The notes below the pieces were generated by a model. It did not search any database and was not told the origin of the DNA. It saw only the letters and a list, made by a program, of their open reading frames with translations. From contig CM055094.1 of the NCBI GenBank assembly GCA_029204225.1, positions 14,388,928 to 14,452,927 of the forward strand: 64,000 nt of DNA. The letters run 5' to 3'. Positions 22,271 through 32,345 of this stretch are shown piece by piece. Positions within the stretch are counted from its first letter, which is position 1, and every line of letters starts with the position of its first letter. Origin of the DNA: Diphasiastrum complanatum (Eukaryota; Streptophyta; Lycopodiopsida; Lycopodiales; Lycopodiaceae). Made by a program: the position numbers and the translations under genes.

Positions 22271-24039
22271 TTTTTTTGTTCATATTCCCATAACTTTCGA
22301 AAGTCGCTTATAAACGATTCTCACTTGTCCTTGCATTGTTGAGCACTTCGTGCTACGTCCCATTGCTAGCATGACTCTTCTATGACATACCACCTCTCCC
22401 TATCAGTTTAATGCAAGGCCTTTTCAGTAGGTTTAGGGCCATGCAACATGGTGATAAAAAAAAAATGAAATAAAGACCCATTTTTTATAATTTTTTAAAT
22501 TTTTCTTAAAAAATGCCAATATCCAAAATGCTTTGCAAATTTTATATTATTATGCTAAAAAAATATCATCTTTTGTCAAAAATTAAAATCATACTAAAGA
22601 ATTTAGATATAAAATTTTAATAACATATTCAAATTTGTACATATTCATAAAAAACAAAATCATTAAATTTAGAAATACTAAAATCAACAAAAAAAATTAT
22701 TTTACCTATTTGAGAATTTTATCTAGTATCAAATATCTCGACATATTAAGACTTCTTTGTTTGAAATATTTTGTTTTCAAAAAAAATTTTCTTATAAATG
22801 CAATATAAAATCAATATTTAAAAAAAAAAAAAAATTTAAAAAATATTAATATGTAGAGATTTACAAAGATTTTTGTAATGAAGGTCTAAAAAATATAAAC
22901 ACTAATTAATAATTATTTTAAAATAAATTACTTTTATAAATATCTAGAATTATATGACTTTTGAATATACGTAAATTTTAAAAAAAAAAAAATCTTATTG
23001 TTAGCATCATAATTAAGAACTTGAAATTCTATTAATATATTTCAATATTTTAAAACATGAAAAATATAACCAATTTTAATAATATTCATTAACTTTTTGA
23101 GAATATGTTTTTGCAAAAGATACGAAATTATCATTTCATAAGAATATTTATAAAAATAAATATCATTTATTAGAATATCAATTTACTTTAAAGAGTAGTA
23201 TTGTCAATAAATTATAAAATATTTCAAGTAACAAATAAAATTAAAAAATACAATTGAATTTAAAGACTTCATGACACAAAAAATTGAAATTCAAATATAA
23301 TTTTCAAAATCATAAAATAGTCATGTACATTATTTCCAAAATTTGGCCTTTTCTAGAAGAGCCTCAATAGAGACAATGACAACATCCTGCACAATTCTTC
23401 CACAGTCACAATATTGTAGTCTTGAACTAAGACATTTGCAAAGTCCTCTGTGTTACCAACTGTCCCACTAGCGGAAAGTTGTGGTTCTTTCGACAGTAGA
23501 ATTACAAAGTCTTCGTCCTTTGTGGATTTTCCTATCTACGCTAATTCATCCGGCAAGATTGTTAAAAATTTCATTCGCATTTTTATAAAATGCACTAAAC
23601 TAGAATATAAATCTACCGTAGTAACATGTTTGTCTGTTTGAACACACATGAATAAAATCCAATTTGTTGGGTGTGAAAAAAATTCAATAAGAAGATTAAT
23701 TAATTATTGTGGATTTTGATAGGAACAAGTCACAGAACTCGTCATAGGATTTTTTAAGTTGGAAATTGGAACAAGTTAGCAAAACTAGTCAGTGCAGCAT
23801 GGAGCATTTGTCATCTAATGAATAATAACCAATGGTTATGTATTTAATCTCGTTACACAACCACGCAACCTACAAAGAAAAAACAACAATGATTTTAGAC
23901 AATCTATGCTAAGCATATAATATACAAAAATTATTAAAAATAAAAACAAGTTATTAAAAAAGTTAAAAACATACTATACAACATTCTCAATCCCAACATT
24001 ACAAAAAGTTAAAAGAGCTTTTTGTATTGAAGCTAACTA
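22271..24039. other. AT-rich DNA without recognised genes
   Basis: From about 22440 to 23340 the sequence is extremely AT-rich, with runs of A and T and no usable frames. A short minus-strand stretch near 23450-23640 may be distant coding debris related to the remnant at 24040-24420, but this is uncertain. Confidence 0.5.
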
Positions 24040-24420
24040 TCAACTTGAATGAAATGTTACAACTCTCCAAATAGGAGAAGTTGTGATTTCAAAAAACCCC
24101 TGCATTAAACTATGGATTTCAGTGTAGTTAAATGGAGAATCGTTATTTAGAGATTCTCTCATTTCAAATTCGTAGGGGATGTCTGCTATACACAAGATAT
24201 AAGGTCTTTTCATTAAAAAATTTAAAATCTCCCTGCATCTGATTCTTCTTCCATGGTGTAGAAGCATGGTTGATCATCGACACATTTTGGGAGGTAAGTT
24301 TCTATTAAATCCTCCTCGACAACAATCTCATCTCTCATATTAATTTTTCTCTATCTCTTTTTTCTGTCGTCGCTTTCAGAGAATATGTCTTTTAAACTAC
24401 TCAAACTCGCACTTGAATTT
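24040..24420 (-). pseudogene. Remnant of an unrecognised gene
   Basis: Minus-strand frames read MRDEIVVEEDLIETYLPKCV then QPCFYTMEEESDAGRF. After a stop or short shift they continue ILNFLMKRPYILCIADI, YEFEMRESLNND and MQGFFEITTSPIWRVVTF, ending at TAA/TGA-rich sequence near 24040. The composition looks like a real protein with few low-complexity stretches. I do not recognise a domain. It lies on the same strand as the 25075-25640 remnant and may be a later exon of the same gene. Confidence 0.4.
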
Positions 24421-24464
24421 TTTTTGTCTTCAGTAGACTACAAGAATATAAAAACTATGCTTAG

Positions 24465-24610
24465 CATGAGATAGAGACTGAAACTATGCTTAGTATAGGA
24501 TGTACAAAATAAATAATCAATAAATTTCTATGCTAAGCATGAGATAGAGAATGCAACTATGTTTAGCACGAGATGTACAAAATAAATAATCAATAAATTT
24601 CTATGCAAAG
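24465..24610 (+). repeat. Tandem duplication of 73 bp
   Basis: Two copies (24465-24537 and 24538-24610) share CATGAGATAGAGA and GATGTACAAAATAAATAATC and both contain a CTATGCTTAGCAT-like palindrome. The copies differ at a handful of positions. Confidence 0.85.
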
Positions 24611-25074
24611 CATTAGAGAAGTGAATATCATATTTGTAAATAATATAAAAAATGGAGTGAGGGCTTCATTTTTACTGTTCAGAGGAACTCCTCAAAATTC
24701 AGACAATTCAATCATGTTATAAGAATAGCTTATGCTCGTACTACAAAAAAAATAGTAAACAATATCAACTCAGAGGAGTTTATTTCTTGTATTTTTTTTC
24801 ACTATAAAATATCCATCTTTGTTGGTATGGGTTTTAATGTCTAAGTGGTGGCTACAATCTTCTTTTTATATTTTGAAGCTCCTTGAGTTGGCTAGTCTTT
24901 TATTTCAAAATTTTTATCTACAAGGGCCCACACTTGCGAAATAAAATTAAAGAGACAAAATATGAGATTTTTTGTAAATTAATTTAATAATTAAAAAAAA
25001 AATGAAACACATTCTGTGCTAAGCATAGAGAAACAATTATTAGGCCACTACGAAATACAAGCTAACAAAAATTA
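24611..25074. other. AT-rich spacer, no gene seen
   Basis: There is no recognisable coding sequence. A CTAAGCATAGAG palindrome-like motif recurs near 25018. Confidence 0.5.
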
Positions 25075-25640
25075 TCATATCTGTGTTGGATTCTTTGAAT
25101 CGAATGACAAGGCTATTTCTTGGACACAAAGTCCCTTCAGCTCCAGTTGGTTAATATCTCCAGCTTTTGAAACTCTAACATTCTCCTTGTGAAAATTTTT
25201 TATTCTTTGGAGGGCAATCATTTTCATCATATAGTCTTGATCAATGTTATGGTTCCAGGCAAGAAGTTTAGCTTCTTCCATAGTCAACCCAACAAAGACA
25301 ATGACACTAATAGTCCGAAAGGAAGCTATGTGGGAGTACTCTTGGGACAATTGCTTTATGGCTTGGAGACTATAAATGACGTCCAAAACAAAAAAATGGA
25401 TAAGAATATATTAAAAAAATCAAGATAAAAAATAGATTTACATTCAACAAGGTCTACTAAAACAACAAAGGTGTGACAATAGCCCGTTGTATGATTTTTT
25501 AAATTTAACTTTTGACTTATGTACATGTGTTTCGTTAGGCTCTCGAACTTCCATTGGTCTATCTCCAGTGGATGGATCAATAAGAGGTTGATCGCATTGG
25601 TCAGTATCCAAAATCAATGTAATATCTCTATTTTTTTTTT
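25075..25640 (-). pseudogene. ParB-like-domain gene remnant, two exon-like pieces
   Basis: The upstream piece (about 25620-25500, minus) reads DTDQCDQPLIDPSTGDRPME then VREPNETHVHKSKVKFK. After an AT-rich gap that could be an intron, the second piece (25390-25075) reads SLQAIKQLSQEYSHIASFRT, VIVFVGLTMEEAKLLAWNHN and IDQDYMMKM. The GLTxEEAxxLAxxHN pattern resembles a family of uncharacterised eukaryotic proteins with a ParB/sulfiredoxin-like fold. I am recalling that resemblance and have not tested it. The full protein is absent and AT-rich inserts surround the pieces. Confidence 0.45.
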
Positions 25641-26423
25641 TTTATGAATTTTCTCTGATTCTAGAGATTTTAGATATATCCTTCAAAGGCTGGATAGAGG
25701 CTCCAAACAAAATTAAGGTGGACTCTTCTATTTTTTTTGTGCTTTTTTCAGAAAGAATAACTTTTGGTAGCCATTGTTTTGGATCTAGCTCTTGGTCTCT
25801 TAGTTGTGGTGTCAATAGGTCCAACAACAATAGATTTCTTTTTTTTTCGGGCGGGAGGCTATTTTGGAAGGTGCTGATTTTTCACTAGCGTTTTTGTTGG
25901 AAGAGTCAAAGAAGCTATTTTACCAGGTCCCAATGTCACTGACTTTGAATTACAAGAAGAAAAAATCGGATCCTTCCTCTCAGCAACAATAATAAGTACA
26001 TTATCTAAACATTGTTTCAATCTCTACATGATAGAGGACACCAAAAATATATTAGAGTTGGAATAATCATTATATTCTCTATGCTTAACATAGAATGCAA
26101 TTATTATATTAAAAATACGATGACATTTGTTTTGGGACTTCACGACCTAAAAAAGAGTAATACTTTTTTGTATTTTTTAGATTACCTATTTTTAGGGCCA
26201 ACTCATGGTTTTTTTTTTTTGAGTTAATGTCTAAATTATACCCACAAAAATACAAAAAAAAAATACATATTTTCAATAGATTCTTATAAACAAAATTAAA
26301 ATCCTTCCAAGTTTTTTTATACAAACTTCATAAAACCACTATAATAAAAAATGAAATAGCATTTCAAAACAACACATGATTTTTGAGAATCCAAATTTCG
26401 TAAAAATATGAAAGGTTTCAAAT

Positions 26424-26462
<39 letters not shown>

Positions 26463-26960
26463 TTCAAAATACACTTTTTAGGAATTTTCACTAATACCTT
26501 TTAATTCAGAACTTCTAAATACTCATTTTCAGTTTATGAAATGAAGGACTCACCTTTTTCATCATAATAAAATAATCAAATTTTCAAATTTTATTTTTCT
26601 CTTTTAAGATAATTAGAAAATTTTATTTTTGAAATTTTTTTGGAGTTTAAAATTTTATGATGTTTTTAAAATTCTACTTTTTAATATCTATAATATTTTA
26701 ATTTTTTTACTCAAATTTTTACTTTTAGCTTTTGATTTTTTAATTTTTTAAAATTTAAAATTTAAAATTCTAAATTATTAAAACTTCCACATCGGTCACT
26801 TTTTGCTATGTTAACCATAACAAGAGCAATTTTTGTTATGCAAAGCATACAAAAAGAATAAACGTGGAAATTTTTTGGCAATGGATCTATTCTCTCTTTT
26901 TTTTTTTCGGAATTGACATATTTTGTATGGGATTCTAACTGCATAATCTCAACTTAACTA
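25641..26960. other. AT-rich region; possible further debris of the same gene
   Basis: The minus strand from about 26000 to 25650 has lysine-rich coding-like stretches (DTTTKRPRARSKTMATKS) that could be a linker exon of the gene at 25075. From 26200 onward the DNA is very AT-rich without recognisable frames. Palindrome-like CTATGCTTAACATAG motifs recur near 26078, 26810 and 26838. Confidence 0.35.
26428..26458 (+). repeat. (TA)n microsatellite
   Basis: About 31 bp of uninterrupted alternating AT. Confidence 0.9.
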
Positions 26961-27130
26961 TTGCTACAAGTTTCTTTCGACTCCCACGAATTGACATGGA
27001 CCATGATGCTACTTCCTTTATATCCAGAATGGCAAGACAAAGCACGTTTGCAAGTCCAAGAAAACTTCAAGGGGGGAGAGCTTGATGCTGACGTGCTAGA
27101 GAAGGAGATGAGCGACTGCACCACCATCAT
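26961..27130 (+). pseudogene. Cytochrome P450 fragment (I-helix to K-helix region)
   Basis: The frame reads FDSHELTWTMMLLPLYPEWQ then DKARLQVQENFKGGELDADV. This is the stretch after the oxygen-binding I helix of plant P450s, where LLTWTMxLLxxxPEWQxxAR is typical of the CYP72 clan. The following K-helix ExxR motif is not seen and similarity fades by about 27130. The rest of the roughly 500-residue enzyme, including the heme cysteine loop, is absent nearby. It is a relic or one exon of a dismantled gene. Confidence 0.7.
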
Positions 27131-28130
27131 GTGTGTTCTTAGTTTAGCAATCGAAGGTAGAAACACTTTCATTTATGTTTCTACAGTCAAGACCTTTTCG
27201 GGAAGATGTTTGATGTATATTCGTGAGTTGTGGTATGCTTGATTGTTTGGGAAATACTATAGGAGCAAACATGTTGGAGCCTCAATTGCATTACAAAATC
27301 AAGAAGCCATCAAAAAAATTTGTTCCATATACGATAATGATGAGAAACTCACAAAAAGATGCAACGATGCGAATAAACCTTTCATGAAGTAAAGATGAAT
27401 CTGATCATATGTCATTTGAGGGGTGGTACTCCATTACCAATTAAAAGCTCATATTGAGGAAAGAGACAGGTTTTTCTCGTCTCATCCAAAACAGAAAAGT
27501 CGAGATCATGCTATTGACAACACACATAAAAGGAACTTCAATGCATCCATACTGTAAAAATTTGTGCAAAGGAGAAGCCAATTGTATAGAATGTGAAGAT
27601 TCATGTATAACTATATGGAAAAAATGAGATAAGCACAACCATTAATACAAAATGTTTTCATGTTTCATGAATGTCTTGAATTTCAACACTGTAGCGGCCA
27701 AAAATATGATGCACATCAAACCAACAAAAAAGCATCCCGAGCGGCCCTACATTTTAGTATGCTTATTCTTTGGGAGACGACTTTTGCAGCTTCTTTGAAA
27801 AGGCTACATCAATACCCTCCATTTTTGGAGTACAATAAAGCATAGTGTGCTTAATCACAGTCAGAATGTGAACTCAGCACCAAAAACTTAATTGATGAAA
27901 CAGTGAGCCATATGGTTAACGAGATACTAGTAACTGCCTTATACTTCAGAATTCAAAATATGTAATCAGCTTAAGAAAAAGTGGCCTATATATTATACTT
28001 AACATCAACCAGATATTAAAAAAGCACTTCAAATCTTGATAAGAGTCTTCGCTAAGGAGTTTTAACAAATTCAGCTGTATCTTTTGAATACCAATGAGAG
28101 CGGTCAGAAGCTTCCCACATTGAATGCACT
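27131..28130. other. No gene recognised; includes likely 3' flank of the ELF4-like gene
   Basis: Short frames on both strands carry no recognisable domain. The part from about 27950 to 28130 may be the 3' untranslated region of the ELF4-like gene on the minus strand. No canonical AATAAA was found there. Confidence 0.4.
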
Positions 28131-28199
28131 TTAGCCCACATGTGCAGTACTTGTTCCAAGTTGCAATCCCATAAGCTGACTTTCCAGCGCCAATACATC
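28131..28199 (-). CDS. Possible last coding exon of the ELF4-like gene
   Basis: On the minus strand a TTTACCAG acceptor precedes GATGTATTGGCGCTGGAAAG. Joined to the donor AAAAGG|GTACGA at 28665/28664, it keeps the ELF4 frame and adds 22 residues (DVLALESQLMGLQLG and a short tail) before TAA at 28133-28131. The intron would be 28200-28664 (465 bp) and the protein 139 residues. Without splicing the protein ends VRFL at 28650. No transcript evidence is available to choose. Confidence 0.4.
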   Translation of the reverse strand, partial: DVLALESQLMGLQLGTSTAHVG

Positions 28200-28649
28200 C
28201 TGGTAAATTACACAAGCCATCAAACTGTAAAAATTGACCTCAGCAGATCATGATAGCATAGTCATTTTGCTATGTTTGCCTCATCACCCCTTTTGCTTCA
28301 ACCTTCCTAACACCCTTGCAAACTTAGAAAACTTCACCGCTCTCGATTGATCTAACTGCCATAAATGATTAGCTAATCAAACTGCCTATTTACCCCCTCA
28401 TTATAGTCGATGGTTAACAAAGTTTGTCAAATTTGTGAAAGCTTGAAGATTCATGCAGTGTGCATCGTCATTGGTAACTGCTGATCAAATCATTGGGAAT
28501 AGCATTTTACCTTCCTTACAAAACTCTCTATAAGAACATTGTCTGCATGAAGGCTATTATGGTGCAAATTTCTTGTTGGCAATTACTTCAAAAAAATGGC
28601 TCACAAGCCCCAAAACTCAACATTTTAGAAATAAACTTCAAAAACGGTT

Positions 28650-29015
28650 TTAAAGAAATCGTACCCTTTTAAGTCCTTGAACGGTAGCAGATTTTAGCAT
28701 CACTTTATCAGTTTTTGAAGTTCCAGCTGGATTAACATTCGATGAAAATTCAAAGGTCTTCAAAAATGCCTTTGAAAGATATGCGTAGAGACAAAGCATC
28801 CTGTTTATGTTGCCATTGAGCTCATTAATCAATGCTGTATTCCTGCTCAAATTTTCAGGGATCCTCGATCTGTGATTCCGGTTTATCTCTTTGATAAGAA
28901 GGCGATTATGCTCCAGTAGAAATTGCACTTGATTGAAAGTTTGCTGCAAAGCTGCTAATCCCTTTCTATCAACAGAGGTCATATCCCCTGCTTCTGACCT
29001 AGCAGTGGCATCCAT
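28650..29015 (-). CDS. ELF4-like: ELF4-like protein (EARLY FLOWERING 4 family)
   Basis: This intact frame encodes 121 residues. Residues 19-85 form the ELF4/DUF1313 domain: LQQTFNQVQFLLEHNRLLIK, EINRNHRSRIPENLSRN and LINELNGNINRMLCLY. The family signature of NR-LI, NH-SR and ELN-NI is complete. Family members are about 105-125 residues and form a helical hairpin dimer. In Arabidopsis, ELF4 is part of the evening complex with ELF3 and LUX, which represses clock and growth genes at night. The ATG at 29015 is the first in frame: the exon acceptor (TTTATTTCTAG|GAG) lies 41 bp upstream, and the next probable upstream exon has stops in this frame. Neighbours are all transposon debris. Whether it is ELF4 proper or an EFL paralogue cannot be told here. 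Confidence 0.9.
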   Translation of the reverse strand: MDATARSEAGDMTSVDRKGLAALQQTFNQVQFLLEHNRLLIKEINRNHRSRIPENLSRNTALINELNGNINRMLCLYAYLSKAFLKTFEFSSNVNPAGTSKTDKVMLKSATVQGLKRVRFL

Positions 29016-29056
29016 TTCTGTCGCAAAGCAGACGGCCCGGGAATGTGCTCTAACTC
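29016..29056 (-). other. 5' UTR part of the ELF4-like coding exon
   Basis: A splice acceptor TTTATTTCTAG ends at 29057 on the minus strand, so the exon holding the start codon begins at 29056. The 41 bp up to the ATG stay open in the coding frame but contain no other ATG. Confidence 0.6.
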
Positions 29057-29523
29057 CTAGAAATAAATATGAACTGAAGTTAGAAAAGAATGAGACCTTT
29101 AATGCAGAATCTGATGAAAAGAGAGAGAAAAAAAGTCAGATACTAGGTATAAAGTTGCTGCTTTTAAAGTACATGTTTTACCCAATGCAGACATTACGGT
29201 AAAAAATCTTGCGCAGAGTAGGAAGAGCAAGAGCGAACATCACTTTCATGCATAGTTATCTCCTCCCAGTCAGAAATCACTACAACTAAGGTCAAATATT
29301 GAACTATCCTAGTCAACAACATTCTTAATGCTCCCATTTTCTGTTAACAAGAACATGTGTAGAGTTGAATCATGGTAACAGGTAGGGTGTAGACACTTCT
29401 ACAGGCTGACTATGTGACCACTTATATCAAACTTTAAGCTTCAGGCTCAAAACTACTTCATTTGCAATTTCAGGGCACACAAGAAAAGATCACACGTTGG
29501 AGGAAACGCAACCTTTGTTTAGA

Positions 29524-29609
29524 GAAATTAAGTACAATGGATTTAGAGCTGACAGCCAAAACACCAGAAATTAAGTACATTGGATTTAGAGCTGACAGCC
29601 AAAACACCA
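29524..29609 (+). repeat. Tandem duplication of 43 bp
   Basis: Units 29524-29566 and 29567-29609 (GAAATTAAGTACAATGG and so on) differ at one position, so the duplication is recent compared with the surrounding sequence. It lies in the inferred 5' UTR intron. Confidence 0.95.
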
Positions 29610-30253
29610 GAATTTCACACGTCTGAAAGAACAGTAACCGTCTTTGAGAGAGAGAGAGATTCTTTTGGATGACTACGGCCTTTAAGGTGAAAAGAACTAC
29701 CTGCTTAACTCACTTTTAGCATCAACTCCATCTCTCTGTCTTGTTTTCTATTTTCCAATTAATAGAGGGCCTAAGATCTCATATACATGTCAAAGTGTGA
29801 GATTTTTTAAAATGCTGAAATAAATTTTTGACACACAGGCCAGCTCAGTTTGGTGTACGGGCCTCACTTCCTCAGAGTAGGCCAATATATTTTCTATATA
29901 GATTCCTACGCTTTCGCGGATGATCCGTGCAAAGATTACTACACTTTCAAGGATGATCCGAGCAAACCCTCTGTGCCACATCGGATTATATTGGAGGAGT
30001 TAGCAATTTATAGAGGATACGGAGGACAGATCAGAGGATGAGATAGATATTCCAATGAGGCAAACATCTGTGCCAGACGTCAATCCATTAGATCGAGCCA
30101 TGTTTCCAGTTTTGGCAGAGCAGGCGACAGACACAGCAGAAATGGCATGCACCTCGTGCTCAACCTCACTACAAACATACAGCTCGGCGGTAAAGATCCA
30201 GAGATGAGGACACCACCATCACATCCCTTTTTAGGAGGGTTGACAGAGTGATA

Positions 30254-30323
30254 GATAGAGATATATCTAGTTATTACACTTTAGTGATGATAGAGATATA
30301 TCTAGTCATTGCACTTTAGTGAT
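30254..30323 (+). repeat. Tandem duplication of 35 bp
   Basis: Units 30254-30288 and 30289-30323 share GATAGAGATATATCTAGT and CACTTTAGTGAT with two differences. Confidence 0.9.
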
Positions 30324-30483
30324 GCTCTATTTGAGAAACTGATTTGTCTGTTTGTTCGATGTAGACGAAATCGGGAAGAACTCAATAAGAAACCTCAGTA
30401 AAACAAAAAAACAAAAAACCTCTGCAGTTAAACTTTTTGTCAGTAGCTGCAGCTGTATCTGGAATCTAAAAGCATGCACTTAC

Positions 30484-30591
30484 AATTACATCGCCCTTTC
30501 CTTGAAACATGCATGAAAGCATTCCTGCATCATAGCTCTCAACTTTTAAACTATAATACAACATGGCTGCTCTCCGAGACACCGTCCACCT
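30484..30591 (-). other. Possible extra exon of the ELF4-like transcript
   Basis: On the minus strand a T-rich tract and TTTTGATGCAG acceptor precede a 108-bp stretch that ends at a strong donor, AATT|GTAAGT. It contains a small ATG frame (MLYYSLKVESYDAGML) unrelated to ELF4. It could be an alternatively included 5' UTR exon or chance splice-like sites. Confidence 0.25.
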
Positions 30592-31824
30592 CTGCATCAA
30601 AAAATTTGATAAAAAGGTTAAAGATCTACCACTGACAGCACTATTTGAAAAAATTAATTGGTATTCACAATAAAACTACCCTTCAGGAAGGGCTCTTACT
30701 ATGAAACTAGAAATCTTTCTGCTATTTCTGTTGATTGCTGCAATCTGAGAGAGATGTTAATTCGTACCTAGCCTAAGCACTATCAAATTGTGAATATGCT
30801 GATCTGATGAAACTGTGAAGTAGCCGATGATCTAAGTGACAAATAAAGGTTATGAGAAAAATCCATATTTAAGTGGCAAATCTAGCACAGACATGATCTA
30901 TATGACCCATAAAAGTGAAGCGGTTTGCTAAACTTTGTTGTAAACTCATAGCATTCAACTTGGTGACAAAAACTTTGCATACATCAGCTGCATAATCCAT
31001 AATAATGAATAGTTAGGCAGTTGATTAGTTACACTATGATGACGTAACATTCTCTCACCTTTTCTAAATTACATCTACTTCTCGGCAATTTTTGGACCAT
31101 ATTCTAAATTCTTTCCTGCTACTTTAAAAATGATGATTTTTGAAGCTTGTGTTTTGTATCAGATAAGATTAAATCGACTCTGGCCTTTTGTAATACAGAA
31201 CTTTTCTTAAGGAGATCTCAGAAACAAAGCTCCTCTACCAAATCTTTCAGGCTTCAGCAGAGGTAAAACTTGTTTGCGTTTCCCTCGGCGATAACAGAAA
31301 AAACCTTTTTCTCTGAGACTACTAGAACGTGCACAAAAATTGCTCCTTTTGAAGATCACGAAGACAGACATCTTTGACACTATATGCTGACTTAACTACT
31401 CCATACGTTCTAGAAAGCTGACTATCTGAAAGTAGCAAGCTGCACTTCAGGGAGAAGTCACTCTGCAGAAGTGTAAAGGATCAAATCTTTTTCCTGAGAA
31501 CAATCTAGTATTCCATAACAATCAACAAGGATACTTGTTCTATCCAAGCGTGACAGAAAAACAGGTCAGACACTCCAGAGACAGATCCTCCTGCACTGCA
31601 AGCTTTAATCTATGCAGTATGAACATGGAAAATGCATTGGTGCAGAGGAAAACATATAGCAGAACCACGAAACCCTCTTTCCATAAAAAAGGAACAGCTA
31701 GGAACCAAAGAGAAAATTAGACTAGATCTTAGGTGGTAATTCAATCTTACAAAACAAACCAAAGCACATTGACAGTCCATGACTTGAAAGCATTAAATTT
31801 TCTTCAAAAAGATAAAGAATTTAC

Positions 31825-31874
31825 GTTTTTCTTCAAATTTTGTCCTTCCTGGAGATCCAAGCTATCATCAACAC
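31825..31874 (-). other. Probable 5' UTR exon of the ELF4-like gene
   Basis: The 50-bp stretch is bounded by a good acceptor (GATTTCTTTTGCAG) and a donor (AAAAAC|GTAAAT) on the minus strand. In the ELF4 frame it contains TGA, TGA and TAG, which supports the downstream ATG as the start. It also contains an out-of-frame ATG that opens a short upstream reading frame. Confidence 0.5.
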
Positions 31875-32310
31875 CTGCAAAAGAAATCAAGTTCCAGCTT
31901 ACATGAAAGAAATTAGGTACAACATTAAAAACAGACAAAAAGGTGATCCGACTCTCCGTCTCCGGGTTACATAAGAGATAATTGGTTACACCACATGAAA
32001 AAAAAAGAAAATCACCACTTAACCAAAAAGAAATCAGATTTACTGATCTATCTCTTTCTCTGGCTAGAATTCAAAAACCCAGATTACATAAGAAAAAGTT
32101 GGACACACCATTTAAAATAAACAATATTGATATGAGAATAGATTTACTGATCTATCTATCACTCTCTTTCTCCATCTCTCTGGCTACTAGGATCTAGAAT
32201 CTACTCTCCCAGCCCAACAAAACAAAGACGATCCATTCATTCAAAGAAAACCCAACTCAAAATCCGAGAATTGAATCCAAAATCCTTCAGCTCTCTCTCC
32301 TTCAACTCAC

Positions 32311-32345
32311 CATCGACACATGCCCGAAAAAAGCTTTGATTTAGA
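32311..32345 (-). other. Probable first exon of the ELF4-like gene
   Basis: A strong donor (TCGATG|GTGAGT) lies at 32311/32310. About 40 bp upstream on the minus strand is a TATA-like CCATAAATATC at 32351-32363, so the transcript may start near 32330-32345. The start site is an estimate. The exon contains short upstream ATGs. Confidence 0.4.

Larger units (their letters stand above)
29057..31824 (-). other. Large intron in the 5' UTR of the ELF4-like gene
   Basis: The intron is inferred from the donor AAAAAC|GTAAAT at 31825/31824 and the acceptor at 29057. It is 2768 bp if uninterrupted. It has no recognisable coding domain on either strand and contains two short tandem duplications and a possible extra exon at 30484-30591. 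Confidence 0.45.

Noticed and set aside
27946-28215. An 89-codon minus-strand frame starting MCNLPGCIGAGKSAYG
   Set aside because: GAGKS looks like a P-loop, but the frame crosses the probable splice acceptor at 28200 and the rest has no NTPase motifs. It is better explained as exon and 3' UTR of the ELF4-like gene.
29850-30041. Plus-strand frame with YIDSYAFADDPCKDYYTFKD
   Set aside because: The ADD/DD motifs recall an RT palm, but no flanking RT motifs exist. It comes from a local repeat of GGATGATCCG.
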